Position numbers and translations under genes: made by a program. A model generated the notes under the pieces. The model worked only from the letters and a program-made list of their open reading frames with translations, made no database searches and was not told where the DNA came from. Of a DNA stretch of 64,000 nt, positions 12,021 to 25,551 are shown piece after piece. How positions within the stretch are numbered: the stretch's first letter is position 1; each line of letters starts with the position of its first letter. The stretch comes from Fulvia fulva (lineage: Eukaryota; Ascomycota; Dothideomycetes; Mycosphaerellales; Mycosphaerellaceae): assembly GCF_020509005.1 (NCBI RefSeq), contig NC_063015.1, positions 3,162,001 to 3,226,000 of the forward strand, in the 5' to 3' direction.

Positions 12021-15000
12021 GCGTACTAATAATAACTATAGTTGCGTAAATAAGCGTATTAGTTAAGTCAATAGATGACCTCTCTCCTTCGCGTAAAACG
12101 CGCGCCTCCTTACTCTTATAGGGCCCTTATATACCTACTAAGAGAGTAGTCTTATCTACTACGTAATAGTATAATATAGCTATACCCGGTAGTACTACTA
12201 ACGGGGTGCCCTTACCTAAGCAACCTCTTTATCTAAATCTTAGTAAGTATAAGCGTTAGTCGCTCGTACGCGCTAAGCTTTTCCTAACCGTATCTACTAA
12301 AACGTAGACACTCGATAACCTAGGTATCGATACCGCCCTAGGTACCTTCCCTTCCGACGACGACTCGAACGTATTCGCCACTAATTAATAAGAGATCGAG
12401 AAGGATCTACTACCTAAAGAACAGTAGTTTACCTTAGCCTCCGACCCTATTAACTTCGTACAATTCCTCGATAAAGAATAGATCTTAGAAGAAGGAGGAA
12501 TCAAGGTATATAAGATTATAGAGTCAAGAGATGATATATCTATATAAGATAGTAAAACTAATAATATACGCTAACCTAAGGAGTAGGCAATCGCCTTAGA
12601 GTATACTACTATAAAGAGCCTAGCCGAGTTCGCGACTCGTACTATAGTATACCCGGAGATTATATTTCACCTCGTTCGCTAGATATAGTCAGACTTTATT
12701 ATACTTTTTAACTAGGTCGAGTCTCTAAAGAAGGCTAATAAGGTTATATAGTATAAGTACGCCGATATAAAGAAGGAACGTAACATCGTATCCGAGAGTC
12801 TTAGTTAACTCGAAAAGGATAAGGATGTTAAGGGCCTCTTTATATTCTACTTTAATAAATACTAGAAGTATAAGAGTTAGATATAAGACCTTAAGGAAGC
12901 TAATTAGCGCCTCCGATAGGACAATAACACGCTCTTCGGATAGGTCGAGGAGTCGTAGGTAGGTATATTACCTAAGGACATCAAAGCCCTATCTAAGCGT
13001 AATTAGGCTTTAAATAAGGAGGTAGTAGAGCTAAAGGCTTAGCTAGTAGCTAAGGATACGAACGGTACTAGCGATACTAGCGGTACTAACGGTAATAATA
13101 ATAATAACCGTAGTCGTTAGGTCCGTAACTACTCCCCTCGTCGTAACGGTATTTCACGATTACCTACGCCTCCTACTTAGTAGGACCGTATAGGTAGAGG
13201 TACCCGACGAGGAGGTAGTAGAGGTAGTAGCGATAACGACGGAGACAACTCTAATAACGATAAGGGTAGAGATAATAGTCGACTACGCCGTTACCTACGT
13301 CGTAACTCCTTACGACGAGAACGCTAGGGCATACCTAGTAGTACTTCTAGGGTAACTAGTAATACCGCCGTTAGCTAGTTCACTACTATCGAACCCTCCG
13401 TCAATGTTATATATACTAATAAGTCAGTTAAGGACCTAGAAAGTAAGTTCGATAATAAGAATATAAACCTTAACCGTTAGCTCGATTAGCTAGAGATTAA
13501 GCTCTCCGTAATATAGTTCTAGACTATTAAGGACGGACTACGCTACATCCTTAACTACCTCGACGGGTACCCGTACTAGCTATATAATCCGTAAGTACCC
13601 TCTAAGCGTACTAAGCGTAATTACGTTAACCCCTTTAAGTCTATTAATAGGATAATCTAATTCCTTATCGATCGGTATAGTAAGGCGTAGGCAAGGCCTT
13701 CTAGAAGCTCTAGGTCTTATAGTAGGGTAAGAACGAGTCATTTTCTATCTTTATCGCTAAGTACGACGAATAGCGTAACTTATATAACCTATTAGCTAAG
13801 ACCGATTACCGCCTACTCGAGGGCAAGCTTAACTATAAATATATAGAGGCACTACCTATAGAGACTAAGGACCGCGAAGACTTAGTCGACCTATACTATA
13901 AGCTCGAAGCTAAGTTCGAGCGCCTAAAGTTAAAGACCCTAGCTATACTACGACTACCTTGTAGTACTAGCGGTAGTAACGGTACTATACCTACCGCGCC
14001 CGGCGTAGCCTAAGGTTTAGGCCTTAAGCTATACGCTTAGATACTACGCAAATTTAAGGAACTTAAGAAGCTCGAGCCTAAGGAGAAGGCTAGTATTATC
14101 GTAGTAGGCGGTTATATCCGCTACCGCTATATAGACTATAACTTATACTCGCTAGACTACCCTATTAAGTAGTATAAGCGCCCTCTACCGCGCGCGAATA
14201 CTAGCTCTATAATATAGACACCGGCTAACCCTTAGTAATAGGGAAATAGCTAGACTAACGCTTAAGTACGACAACCGTTAGTCCTACTTACGAATATAAG
14301 ACTAAGAAGGAAATATAGCGAGATACGGTAATATAAGGACTAGAGTACGCTTTACGTATATTAGTAAGCTCTCTAATACCGCCTATTATACGAGGGGCAC
14401 TAAGGCCGAGAGTGTCCCCTTACCTTATAATGCCTAGTAGTATAGATAGTAATTAAGCTCTTACCTTCCTTAATTATAGTACTACCTCTTAGTATATAAA
14501 TTCTATATACGCTCGTATATATAATCTTCCTCGACTCTAGGAAGAACCTCTTTAATTACGACTAGCTAATAGCGGCTCCGCTAACGAGCTTATTACCGAG
14601 TCTACGTACTTTCCTTTTAATATCGGCGGCTACGTCCAAATCCTTAGCTACTATTTAGTAGAATTACTAGAGTATAATATCGTGCTCGGCTCTAGTTAGT
14701 TCGTAGACTACGAACTAGAGATATAATAGGAGAAGGGCATTATAATAATGAATCATTTGAAATGCCGTACCTATAAGGCGAACTAGAGGTCTAATAAGTA
14801 CCTAATAGTATAGTCTATTAACTATCTAGCTACGCTAGCACTATTAGGTAATTATCGACCGCCGATAGTAGAAGATAACCCCGACGAAGTCACCGCTCCT
14901 ACGCTATCGTTACCTAAGTATATACCCTAACTATAGTTCTATACAACGTTCGAGGACAAAGAGGATTCCTTCCGTATATATACTTAATAACCGTTACTAG

Positions 15001-17513
15001 TAGACGGCGTTAAGACGTTAAAGCGACCGTACTAATATACGAAACAAAAGTAACGAGTTATCGAACTAGAACTAGAGAACGATATCGTAAACATCTCCGC
15101 GGCCTACGTAGCAAAACTAGCTCGTAAGAAAGGAGCGGAAGTCTATATAATATAGATTATACTACCTAGTCAGAAGTACTACGCTAACCTATTACGAGCC
15201 TACGTAATAGTAGCGACTAGGTAAGACTTCGATCCTACTAGGCTCTACGCTATAAACCTTCGGAAGGTATAGTTAGTAAAGCCCTTAATAGTATATATAA
15301 TAATAGTAAATAGCGACTTCGACAGATTTATAAAAGGTAAAGATAAGGACTAAGATACTAAGGTCTACTTACCCTAGGAACTGTACAATTTCGAGGACTA
15401 TTTTAACCGTTAGGATATATTAAAGATCCTACCTTACCGCCCTAGTAAAGACTATAAAATACACCTTAAAGACGAAACTAAGTCACCTCCTTTTAAGCGG
15501 CTATACGTAATATCGTCTCGCGAGAATAAGGTAATTAAGAAGTAGATCGATAATTAGCTAGGATCTAGAGCGATATAACGAAGTACGAGCCCGGCTTCTA
15601 TACTAGTACTAATTATACGTAAACTAGGCGGCGGTCTACGGGTTTATATCGACTATAGAGCTCTTAACGCCCTTACGGTCAAAAGTAGATACCTAATACC
15701 GCTATTCTAAGAAACGCTAAACCGCCTAAATAGGAAGAAATACTTTACTAAACTCGATGTTATCTCTACCTTTAACCGTATTCGTATTACGGAGGGCTAC
15801 GAATAAAAAACTACGTTTAGTACTCGCTATAGTCAATTCGAGTATATAGTAATGCCTTTTGGCCTATATAATGCTCTAGGAACATTCTAATTATACATAA
15901 ACGATACGCTTAGGGAGTATCTCGATAACTTCTATTTAGTATACCTAGATAATATCCTAATCTTTAGCGATATATTCGAGGAATATATATAATACGTACG
16001 TAAAGTGCTATAGCGTATACGTAAAGCCGGCCTATAATTAGATATCGACAAATACGAGTTCTACTAAACAGAGACGAAGTACCTTAGTGTTATTATAGGA
16101 GTCGACGGTATCCGTATAGACCTAGAAAAGGTCGACGTAGTCAAGAACTAGCTTACTCTAATATACCTAAAGGATGTATAAGCATTCCTTAGGTTCGGAA
16201 ACTTCTATCGAAGGTTTATATAGAACTTCTCTAAAATCTATATACCCCTTACGAATTTAATAAACACTAGTAAGAATAGTAAGCCGATACTATTTGTTTA
16301 GACAATAGAATGCGAAGTAGCCTTCTAAGGATTAAAAGATACATTCTTAACGGATACGGTACTCGTATACTTCGTACTAGGGTTAGAAACTATAGTCGAA
16401 ACAGATGCCTTAGATTTCGTTACTATAGTAGTAATTTTATAGAAATACGGAGACGTCTAGAGACCGGTAGTATATATGTCTAAGAAGATGTTACTATAGG
16501 AGTATAACTACGAGATTTACGATAAGGAACTATTAGCTATCGTCCTCGCCTTCGAAGAATAGAGACCTAAGCTTACCGTTAACTTAGACGATAATATAGA
16601 TACCGATTTCGAGAATATAAAGGATATAGATAACAATCCCGTTATTATCTACTCCGATTATAAGAACCTAGAATACTTTATAAGCACGAAACAACTTAAT
16701 AGACGGTAGGTACGCTAGGTATAGTTCCTAGTACAGTTCGTATTCAAGATTACCTATTGTCTAGGTATATAGGGCATAAAGCCTAATAGTCTTACTAGAC
16801 GATCGTAAGATCCACCGTCGGATCTAAGCGATCTACGTCTATAGTATTAGAGCTAGGTCATCCTACCGCCCGCTCGCCTCGATATTAAGCTTAATTTAAG
16901 CGAGCTACGGGAGGGGGAGGTAGCGTAGTAGGTAGTATAGTAGGATTTACTTATATAAGTCAAGGCTCTATATAACGAAGAGACCGTTTAGGCTACTATA
17001 TAATAGCTATCCTAGAACTAGTAAGTACCCCTATTACGTAAATATAAGATCGACGATTGTACGTCTAAAGTAGAAGATAGTATAATCTATATAAAGAACG
17101 CCTATAGAGGATATAGCTTATTTGTCCTAGAAGTTACTAGCGTAGTAGAACTTCGTACTCTAATTACGAAACGTTTCTACGATATACCCGCGGCTAGGCA
17201 TCCCGGCCGTAAAAAGACATTCGAGTTAATTAGTAGATACTACCGCTAGCTACGTATAGTATAAACGATTAAGAGATTCGTCCGTAATTATATTATATAT
17301 AGAATAACGGTTCCGTTAAATTAGTAGTATTAGGGCCTCCGTATACTATTACCGGTACCCTTCGGAGTATAGGAGGATATCGCTATTAACTTCGTTATCG
17401 ATTTGCCCGTAAGTAAGAGCTTAACCGATAGACAAACGTATAAGAACGTCCTTATAGTTACGGATAGGCTTACTAAGGAGAGATACCTGATTCTAGTACT
17501 ATAGATAGACGCT

Positions 17514-17530
17514 CTATATATCGTATATAT
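17514..17530. repeat. Target site duplication (left) of LINE-2
   Basis: CTATATATCGTATATAT recurs exactly at 22525-22541. Confidence 0.88.
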
Positions 17531-20500
17531 AGCCTCATGATTACCGTTATTAAACGCGTCGATACTATCGATCTCTACGCCAAAATAAGACATATTCGAA
17601 AGCTCTTATTAAGGCCATTCTAACGATATACAAAGCAGGCCACTGCCCCTAGGACTAAGGGAGTTCTACCTTATTTAATCTAGACAGCTTAAAGCTCTCT
17701 TCACCCTGTTTCTTCAGCTCGAAACGCCGCGGAGGTGCCTAGCTACATTAGGCAACTCCTAGGCAATAGTAGCCTAGGCTACGGTACTAACGGCGCCTAC
17801 GGCCCTATAGGCGAAGCCCCCCTAAGACAACTAGTAGCAACTTATAGAGGACGCAAAAAGTATAGAAACTAACGATCAGCTGCCTTACCGGTCTCTATAG
17901 GTAATAATCACTTAGCTACGCACGGCGCTTATACTGTCGTATTACTAAGGGCAACAAGAAATAAGGACGACGTCCTAGGCGATTAGTAAGGCCATCCGGA
18001 ATCAACACCCCTATAGCTAGGCATCGGTCGCGGCATCGATACTAGGCCCCCGCCTAACGTACGATGTAGTTACGATCCGCATTATAGTAAAGGAAGACTA
18101 GGCCGAAGTTACGAAGCTATCGAACAAGGAGCTCGCCTAACGAATTAATTAACTAGGGGTAGTCGTAGTGAACTAATAGTCTAACGGTACTCTATAGATC
18201 TATACTAGCTCTACTACTACTAGGAGGTACCTAGAGGTATAGCTATAGTAGGTATCTAAGGTTACGGTATTAGTAAAGGTCTTAACGAAGTAATTTACGA
18301 TCCTAGTCTACGATATACCTAGGGAGTTTAACCTAACTAACTAAGGTCACCTACGTACTCTCTAAGAGGACAACCCGGTCACTCTTAACTCTCTAATCTA
18401 GAAGGCGACTTGGCTCTATAGGAAATGGCTAGAAGGCAAGAAGGCCTCGGCGCTAATAGTATAGCTATAAGACGCGAAAGCGGCGGATCTAGCGATAGAA
18501 CAAGGCCTAGTCTAGTAATATAGCCTCAAGATAGTAGAAAAGTACTCCTTATCCTTTCGTGTCCTCTAATGCTTCAAATGCTAATAGTATAGATACTAAA
18601 CCTATACGTATATAAACAAGTAGGCCTGCTCGAACTATATAGGAGACTATATATCTAGGGACTATAAATCGACTACGAGACGGTACGCGAACTATCCGGG
18701 GCACTACCTATCGTATAGTACGGAATGCCTATAGCGGAAACTAGCGAAAAACAAGGCAATCACAAACAGAACCGTCGCCCTAAGATTCTACGGCGACCGT
18801 AAGGCTAGCCTATACCGGAACTAACTAGCGGCGGTCGGGTATAAGCGCCCTAGGGCCGAGAACGATATAAAGGATACGTAGCCTAGGGCGTACGGGAGGC
18901 CACGTGCTCTACTAGCTACGGCGAGGGAATCTAACTAGGCCCGGCTCCCCTTTAGTATATAGCCGATAGGCGTAGACTAGGACGTATAGGGTAGTAGGAC
19001 ATAGGACGATATAGAGGAAATGATTGTCGATGCCGATAACTAGCCTCGACACGCTTAGTATCATCTAGTATAACGTCAACTATAGCAAGGATATAGGCTA
19101 GAACTATTTCCTATACGAGGCGGACCCGCGCGTCTACTACGTCCTTATAATCTAGGAGCTATAGATTAACCCGCACTATAAGAGACTAACGACCTACAAG
19201 TCACTAGGCTATACGACATGCCTACGAGGCGACGGCAGACCCCGTACGTACTTCTATATTAGTAAGAACATACTAGAATCCGACTAGGAGGTAGTGTACT
19301 ACGTAGACGAAGAAGGCGGGGGAGATATTACCTCCCTCTACGTAGGTAGCACCTAGATACACAACCTATATATATAACCGCTAGCCTCGAGGTCTAGCCG
19401 CGACCTAGGGGTCTATAGACACCTAGACAGTGCGCTTAAGAGACAAGGGTGCCATATCGTAGTAGGAGACTTCAATATACACTACCCTTCCTAGGAAAGC
19501 CTTATATAGCCGTACCCTATAGCCGACGAAGTACTCGACTTGATAGCGAGTAACGTAATTGCCCTTAATACCCCGAAGGACCTAGGCACCTAGAAGAGAG
19601 GGGGACTCTAAGGCACGATCGACCTCTCCTAGATCTTAGATAGCTACTACTATACGGTAACCTACTATAGGATCGAACATAAACTCGAGGCGTCGTTAGA
19701 CTATATACTAGTGAGGACCTCTATTACGACATAGATATAACGTATACTAGCGAGAACCCCTAAGCTAAACTAGGGAAAGGCCTACTAGGCCAATATCTAG
19801 GCGTACCTTAATGACTCTAAGAGGCTAGTCTAGATCGCGTAGTAGTAATATAATAGTAAAGACGAGATAGACGAAGTAGTCTAGGGGTTGATAGACGAAA
19901 TAAGAAAAGCGACCTTACTTTACGTTCCGCTTACCTAACTAACGACATAGTCTAAACTATACTAGACGCCGGAGTGCACTACGGTAGTAAGAGAAGCAAG
20001 GAGAGCCCGCCGGGTATAGACGAGTAGCTATAGCGAGGAGACCTAGAACGTATATAGAGAGGTATACTAACAGAAGAAAGCTATAATACGAAGGGAGAAA
20101 GTAGTCGGCTAGAGGGCTATAGTAGAAGAAATCGCCGGTAAGCTAGAGAGGATATAGAAGCTAGCAAAATGGGCCCGACAGGACCCTATATAGGGCCCCT
20201 CCTTCTCTATCCTAGCGCTATAATCGCCTAGTAGCCCGGTTAGCGACCCCGAGGCCAAGGCGCGTCTACTAGCTAGCAAGTTCTTCCCGCCCCTAGTCGA
20301 GGCTAATCTAAGCGACATAAATAGCTCTACTCCCCTAGCCCCTAGTATCGCGGTCTAATAGGAGGTGTCCGAGGGAGAAGTTGCCGCTATACTAAGGAAG
20401 TTGCCGGCGAAGAAAGCCCCGGGGCCGGATAGGATCCTAAACGAGCTACTAAAGAAGTATAGAGATCAACTAGCCCTAGTAGTTATAGCGATCTTTAACG

Positions 20501-22524
20501 CCTACCTATAGACCGGATACTACCCGATAGCTTTTAAACAATCGACGACAGTAGTCCTACGTAAGCCGTAGAAGGAAGACTATACGTAGGTGAAGTCGTA
20601 CCGCCTAATTACGCTCCTTAACACTCTTAGGAAGGCGCTTAAGAAGCTAGTTATAACGAGACTCTCCGAGGCGGTAGAGGAACACTCCCTACTCCCGGAC
20701 ACCTAGATAGGTACGCGCCTATAGCGATCGACGCTATCCGCGATAGAACTTATCACCTCTTAGGTAAAGGCTATCTAGTATAAGAATAGGGATAAGGTGG
20801 CTTCCTTACTTAGCCTAGACATATCGGGAGCCTTCGACTACGTGTTATACCCGCGGCTACTCTATATCCTAAGGTCGAAAGGACTCCCTAAGTAGCTTAT
20901 TAACTTCGTACGGTCCTACCTCTAAAACCGTAGCACGTCGATCCTAGTCGGCTAGTATAGAAGCCTATTTCAAGTAGTCTATACTAGAATCCCGTAAGGC
21001 TTAACGCTAGTACCTATTCTGTTCCTCTTCTTTATAGCGACGCTACTCCTAGCCCTAGAATCCTAGAACACCGCTACGAGCGGCTTCGTAGACGATATAA
21101 ACATCCTAGCGTAGTCTTCCTCGACTAAGGAGAACTATAGGCTACTAGAAGAGAAGTATAAGATCTACGAGGACTAGGCTAGGAGGCACGGGGCTCGGTT
21201 TGCCCTAGAAAAATACAATCTAATACACTTTACGCGCCGGCCACGGTTCTACAATATATAAGCTTCTATCTAGATATAGGGGCACACGACTAACCCGGCA
21301 AATTAGCTTAGGATCCTCGGACTATAGGTAGACCCGGCGCTACGGTAGAGGAAGTACGTATAGGCAATATTACGGAAAGCTAAACAGAATATAGCATTAT
21401 ACCAGAGGCTCACTACGTCTATATAGGGGGCGGACTTCCGGTAGTCACGACTTCTATATACGGCTATTGTACGGCCAGTCCTTACCTATAGTAGCCAAGT
21501 GTAGTCCTTAGGCGAGAGGGCCTACCTATCGAAGGGACTCGTCGCGCCGCTAGCGAAGATCTAAAACCAATGCCTAAGGAAGGTCACCGGGGTATATAAG
21601 TCGATACTAACGAGGATGCTTAAGTACGAGACCGCTATACCGCCGATCGACCTATATATCTAGGGACTACGGACCTCCTACTTAGGCAAGTCGGTATAGT
21701 ACCTAGTATAGAAGGTCATCGCTAGTATAGTCGTAAGGGCCCGCGAATTAGTACTAGCGTATAAAGGTATTCGACCCGGAAACGAGCCGAACTACCGGGT
21801 AAGGGACGAATAGCTAGTAATATAATAGGAGGGTAAGAAATTGTTTATAGAGTAACTATAGAAGGAAAGGTGGAATAACTAGGTTATAGGGCATAGTAGA
21901 CGCCCTTAGCTAGCGGGACAACCTAAGGAATAGTTAGCTACGAAATCCGCGGTCAAGTACCCCCCGAAGCTTATCTACTACCGCCTTACGAGGGTATAGA
22001 GTAGTATAGTAACCTAACTACGAAGCGAACACATCGGCCTCTAGGGGTACCTATTATAGAGGAAGGTTCTAGAATACACGAATACTAGCTACCCCTACGG
22101 CTATCGCTCCTAGAACGTACGGTACGTACTCCTCGTCTATCCGAGGTAGTCGCTAGGAAGGGGGGAGTAGATAGTAAAGGCGAGGAACCGGACGATTAGG
22201 GCACTTCTTAACAACGCTAAGGACCTACGGCGTATTACGAACTAGATACTAGAGAAGGGCTAGCTAGAACAGTACCGCCTAGTAGGAGCAGTGTAGGAAG
22301 AGAGGACACGACGTAGCGCGACGAGACCGGCTAGGAGCGGGGGCTAACGGGGTAGTAATATAGACTACGTACGTTTAGAGGGAAAGCTAATCTAGATAAG
22401 GAGAAGTTAGGGGCGGGAAGGGTTTTCACCTATTCGGGTTTCCCTTTATACATAATAATAGATATATACCTATATAGGCCGGATAGGGTCCTAGAATAGG
22501 GGAATAACAAATCTATCTATCTAT
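17531..22524 (+). mobile_element. LINE-2: near full-length Tad1-like non-LTR retrotransposon, RIP-mutated
   Basis: This 5.0-kb insert lies in the integrase region of Gypsy-2, flanked by a 17-bp duplication, with a (CTAT)n-like 3' tail at about 22509-22524. Ignoring stops, ORF1 holds zinc knuckles near 18560-18730 ('CFKC' ... 'NYPGHYLSYSTEC'). ORF2 holds an APE-type endonuclease at about 19070-19750 ('YNVNYSKD', 'VGDFNIHYPS'). It then holds RT at about 20390-21250 ('KAPGPDRILNELL', 'SLDISGAFDY', 'GFVDDINIL') and a C-terminal Cys/His region near 22090-22300. Stops throughout show it is dead. It is related to LINE-1 but not a close copy. Confidence 0.88.
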
Positions 22525-22541
22525 CTATATATCGTATATAT
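22525..22541. repeat. Target site duplication (right) of LINE-2
   Basis: This is an exact copy of 17514-17530. The Gypsy-2 integrase frame resumes after it. Confidence 0.88.
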
Positions 22542-24111
22542 CTTTATCCGCTATATCTTCGTACGTTATAGCATTCCTAAGAGTATCGTCTCGGATCGGG
22601 GCTCCTAGTAGACGTCTACGTTCTAGAGACGAGTTTACTCCCTACTCGGTATTTAATAACGACTATCGACGGCCTTTTACCTAGAATCCGATAGACAGTC
22701 TAAAAACACGAATAAGGTTATAGAACGTTACCTTAGGGCCTACATTAACTACGCCTAAGATGATTAGGTTAATTAGTTACTACTTACCGAGTTTACTACT
22801 AATAATTATATATTAGCTACTACTAGAGTATTACCCTTCTACGCTAATACCGGTCGTAACCTAGAATTTACGGATACTAGTCTAACTACCCCTATAAAGC
22901 TTATGACCTATAAGTAGCGACTCGATATAGAATCTACGAATACGTTTACTAAGCGTATAAACTAGATATACGTATATCTAAGGCAAGAAATTATGTTAGC
23001 CTAAGCGTTATAAGTAGATTTTATAAACGTATATCGCTAGCTACCTCCTAATTATAACATCGGCGACGAAGTTTATATTAATACTACTAACTAGTCAATA
23101 ATACGCCCGTCTAAGAAGCTCGACATTAAGAACGTAGGGCCGTACGAGATTACCGTAGCACTCCCGTATCAAAATACTTACCGCGTTATAATACCCGATT
23201 AGTTAGGTAATCTCTATAACACTTTCTACGCCTCGCTCCTATAACTAGCTACTAATAATCCCGAACCTAGACAGATCCTAGTACCGCCGCCTCTAATCGA
23301 GATCACCCGCGATGACGACGGCGAAATATCTAAAGAGTACTTCGTAGAGGATATACTCGATAGGAAATATCTTAAGCTAAAGGGAAGACTACTAAAACAC
23401 TTACTACTAAAGTAAGACGAGTATAAGTACCTAGTAAAGTAGAAAGGATACCGCAAGCCGAGCTAGGAGCTACTAGAAGTATTAGTAGGAGTAGCCGCCT
23501 CTATTATAGACTTCTACTATAACTTTCCGACGAAGTCTATACCCGCCGACTTTAAGCCGCCGTATAACTAGGTACCTAATAAGGACCGAGTTACTAGTAT
23601 ACTACGATCTTATACTAAGTCTAGGTAGGTACCTACGGAGAACGCGAGTACGTCTATACCGGTAGTTATACCGTAAACTAATACGCTCGTAACGGCGTCT
23701 AGGCTATAAGTAAGGACGTTACGCCGCTTAATAAGACTTAATACGAGTACGATAGAGTTTTATCCTATAGCCGCCGTCGATACGCCTATAGTTAACTTAT
23801 AAAGCTCTATAGAAACGAACGCTATAGATATAGGCTCGGATACTTAATACGCTAGGGCTACTATAGAACCGCGTATACCTACTTCTATAAGGATAATAAC
23901 GGATAGAAGTCTCTATAATAAGCGTTAGAACAAGGATGTCGCTATATACCCTAAGCCTCTATATAGCCGTACTAGCTTAGCCGTCCGACGGATATAGTAA
24001 GCAATAGTAAGGAGGATATTAAGGGTTTAGAGGATAATATAGTTTTCGTAGATATACTACTATAGAGACAGAGCCGTCCGAGGACTAATAGCGATCTAAA
24101 GGGGGGGTAAC

Positions 24112-24261
24112 TATTACGGTTCACTACTACCGTGACGTCGCGCGCCTTAGCGCTTCCTTATATATCTCGCGCGCTTCGCGCTTCTCTTTCGTAGCCTTAC
24201 CGAATAACGCTTATTTTACGGCAACCCTATACTATCGTCTTATAGATCACTGCCCGTGATA
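24112..24261 (+). repeat. 3' LTR of Gypsy-2
   Basis: The 150-bp partner of 9923-10072 follows a run of seven G. TCTAC follows it at 24262-24266 and matches 9918-9922. Confidence 0.93.
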
Positions 24262-25551
24262 TCTACTCCCTCGCTAACGCCTGACCTACGTACTCGTAAG
24301 CTCGTACTTCGGTATAGCTAGCGCTCGGTCGCTACGCTTAATAATACCTTAGAATCTAATAGATTAGAAGAGCTAAACAACCGAGGAAGCTACCGTATTA
24401 GGCCTATTACGACGGCCGTAGTACATAGGGCTTATATCCACCTTGGCCGGCAACATGGCTAATAGATATGGCTCTAGTGGATAAGTGGCTGGCAACACTA
24501 CCTATCGGTGGCTTGGTACATATTGAGTGACAGGGTGGTGTGACTGCTTAGCAAATTCTGCGCTGGTTGAGCTTGGGAGGAGCTGACCTGCATAGCTTCT
24601 ACTACTGCACGTCTTCTGTGCATACTCGATCATGCAAGCTGCCGGTTTGGATCCGCTTGCAGCTGGGCAAAGCGCTACCGTAACGCTCCGGTGGCTCTCG
24701 TCGTACTTGGTGCGGGAGAGGCATGGAGTTCGGCGTGGTCGGTCTTCAGAAACCGCGCTGTGGAGTGTGTTGACATGTCCTTCTCATAGAGGTGAAAGAT
24801 GAAGAGCTCGTCTGCCAACCGCCGACTCCGAACGGCGGGAATTTCGAAACGACAGCGTCTTTAAGTGGCTCGTTTGACAGGGGTTAGTTCACAATAGCCG
24901 CGGAACTGCGAGGATCGTTGTCGGTACCGGCATAGAAAGAGTGTGAGAGGTGAGAGGCATGGCAGGAGACGTCGACGCAAGGAAGACACATTGTTATTCC
25001 CATGATTGTTGCTGAAAGACCGGATCTCATGAAAGTCTGTTGTTGCATACCAAGGTACATAATACATGGCACATGGGGCCCTGATAGCGTTCCCTCGCGT
25101 GCGAATGAGCTTGTTCGGCTGGTCTAGAACTTCTGCAGCTGTGCGCTACTGAGCGTGCCAGCGTGGCAGCGTTTTTGCTCGTGACAGCACTCTTCTCTCC
25201 CGACCTTCACTACGGCCTGACTACATGTACCTAACACCTTAGACTCGCCCTTACTGCCCAGCGTGCACACCTGCCTCGCGCCCGCTGCTGTTGCTGACTG
25301 TGTCGCTGTCGCTGTCGCTGCCGCCAATCCGAATCCGAATCTCCCGCATCCTCTTCTTCCTTTCACGCGCTGCATGTGAGTTGGCGAGTTGGCGAGTTGG
25401 CGCGTGGCCCTTCTCATTATTGTTATCCGCAGCGCACGCCGCACCACCTCCAGCTGGCACACCGCAGCACAGCGCCGGTCAGCGTGCAACAGCAGCAGCG
25501 GTGTCCAACACTCGCTGGGGCGCAGTTTCCTGCCGCCAGAGTGCACATTCC
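24262..25551. other. Edge of the repeat block and upstream region of the first host gene
   Basis: RIP-like sequence, the continuation of the repeat that Gypsy-2 interrupted, fades out near 24430. From there the composition is ordinary unique DNA. I see no credible gene in 24430-25551. The longest frames are antisense or lack support. Three tandem GAGTTGGC units lie at about 25378-25401, and a short CGCTGT repeat lies near 25300-25320. The stretch just before 25552 should hold the promoter and 5' UTR of the next gene. Confidence 0.5.

Larger units (their letters stand above)
9923..24261 (+). mobile_element. Ty3/Gypsy retrotransposon 2 with chromodomain, RIP-mutated, carrying two nested LINEs
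   Basis: The element is complete from LTR to LTR (150 bp each) with a TCTAC target duplication at 9918-9922 and 24262-24266. Without the two nested LINEs and their duplicated targets it is about 7.5 kb, normal for the family. It reads gag (about 12200-14400), protease-like sequence (about 14550-14730), RT (about 15480-16250, with '[10 protein letters not shown]', 'FTKLDVIS', 'MPFGLYNA', 'VYLDN') and RNase H (about 16390-16700). Integrase is split by LINE-2 (about 17100-17513, continuing after 22542). A chromodomain lies at about 23330-23530 ('KYLVK.KGYRKPS.ELL'). A polypurine tract lies at 24098-24108. Many TAA/TAG codons show it is inactive. Confidence 0.9.

Noticed and set aside
1..24430. 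tRNA or other RNA genes in the repeat block
   Set aside because: I looked for T-loop-like GGTTCGAATCC motifs in cloverleaf context and saw none convincing. A tRNAscan-SE run would settle it.
25378..25401. Three GAGTTGGC tandem units as a possible regulatory or CRISPR-like array
   Set aside because: There are only three short direct units with no spacers. It is a simple tandem repeat in a eukaryotic promoter region.
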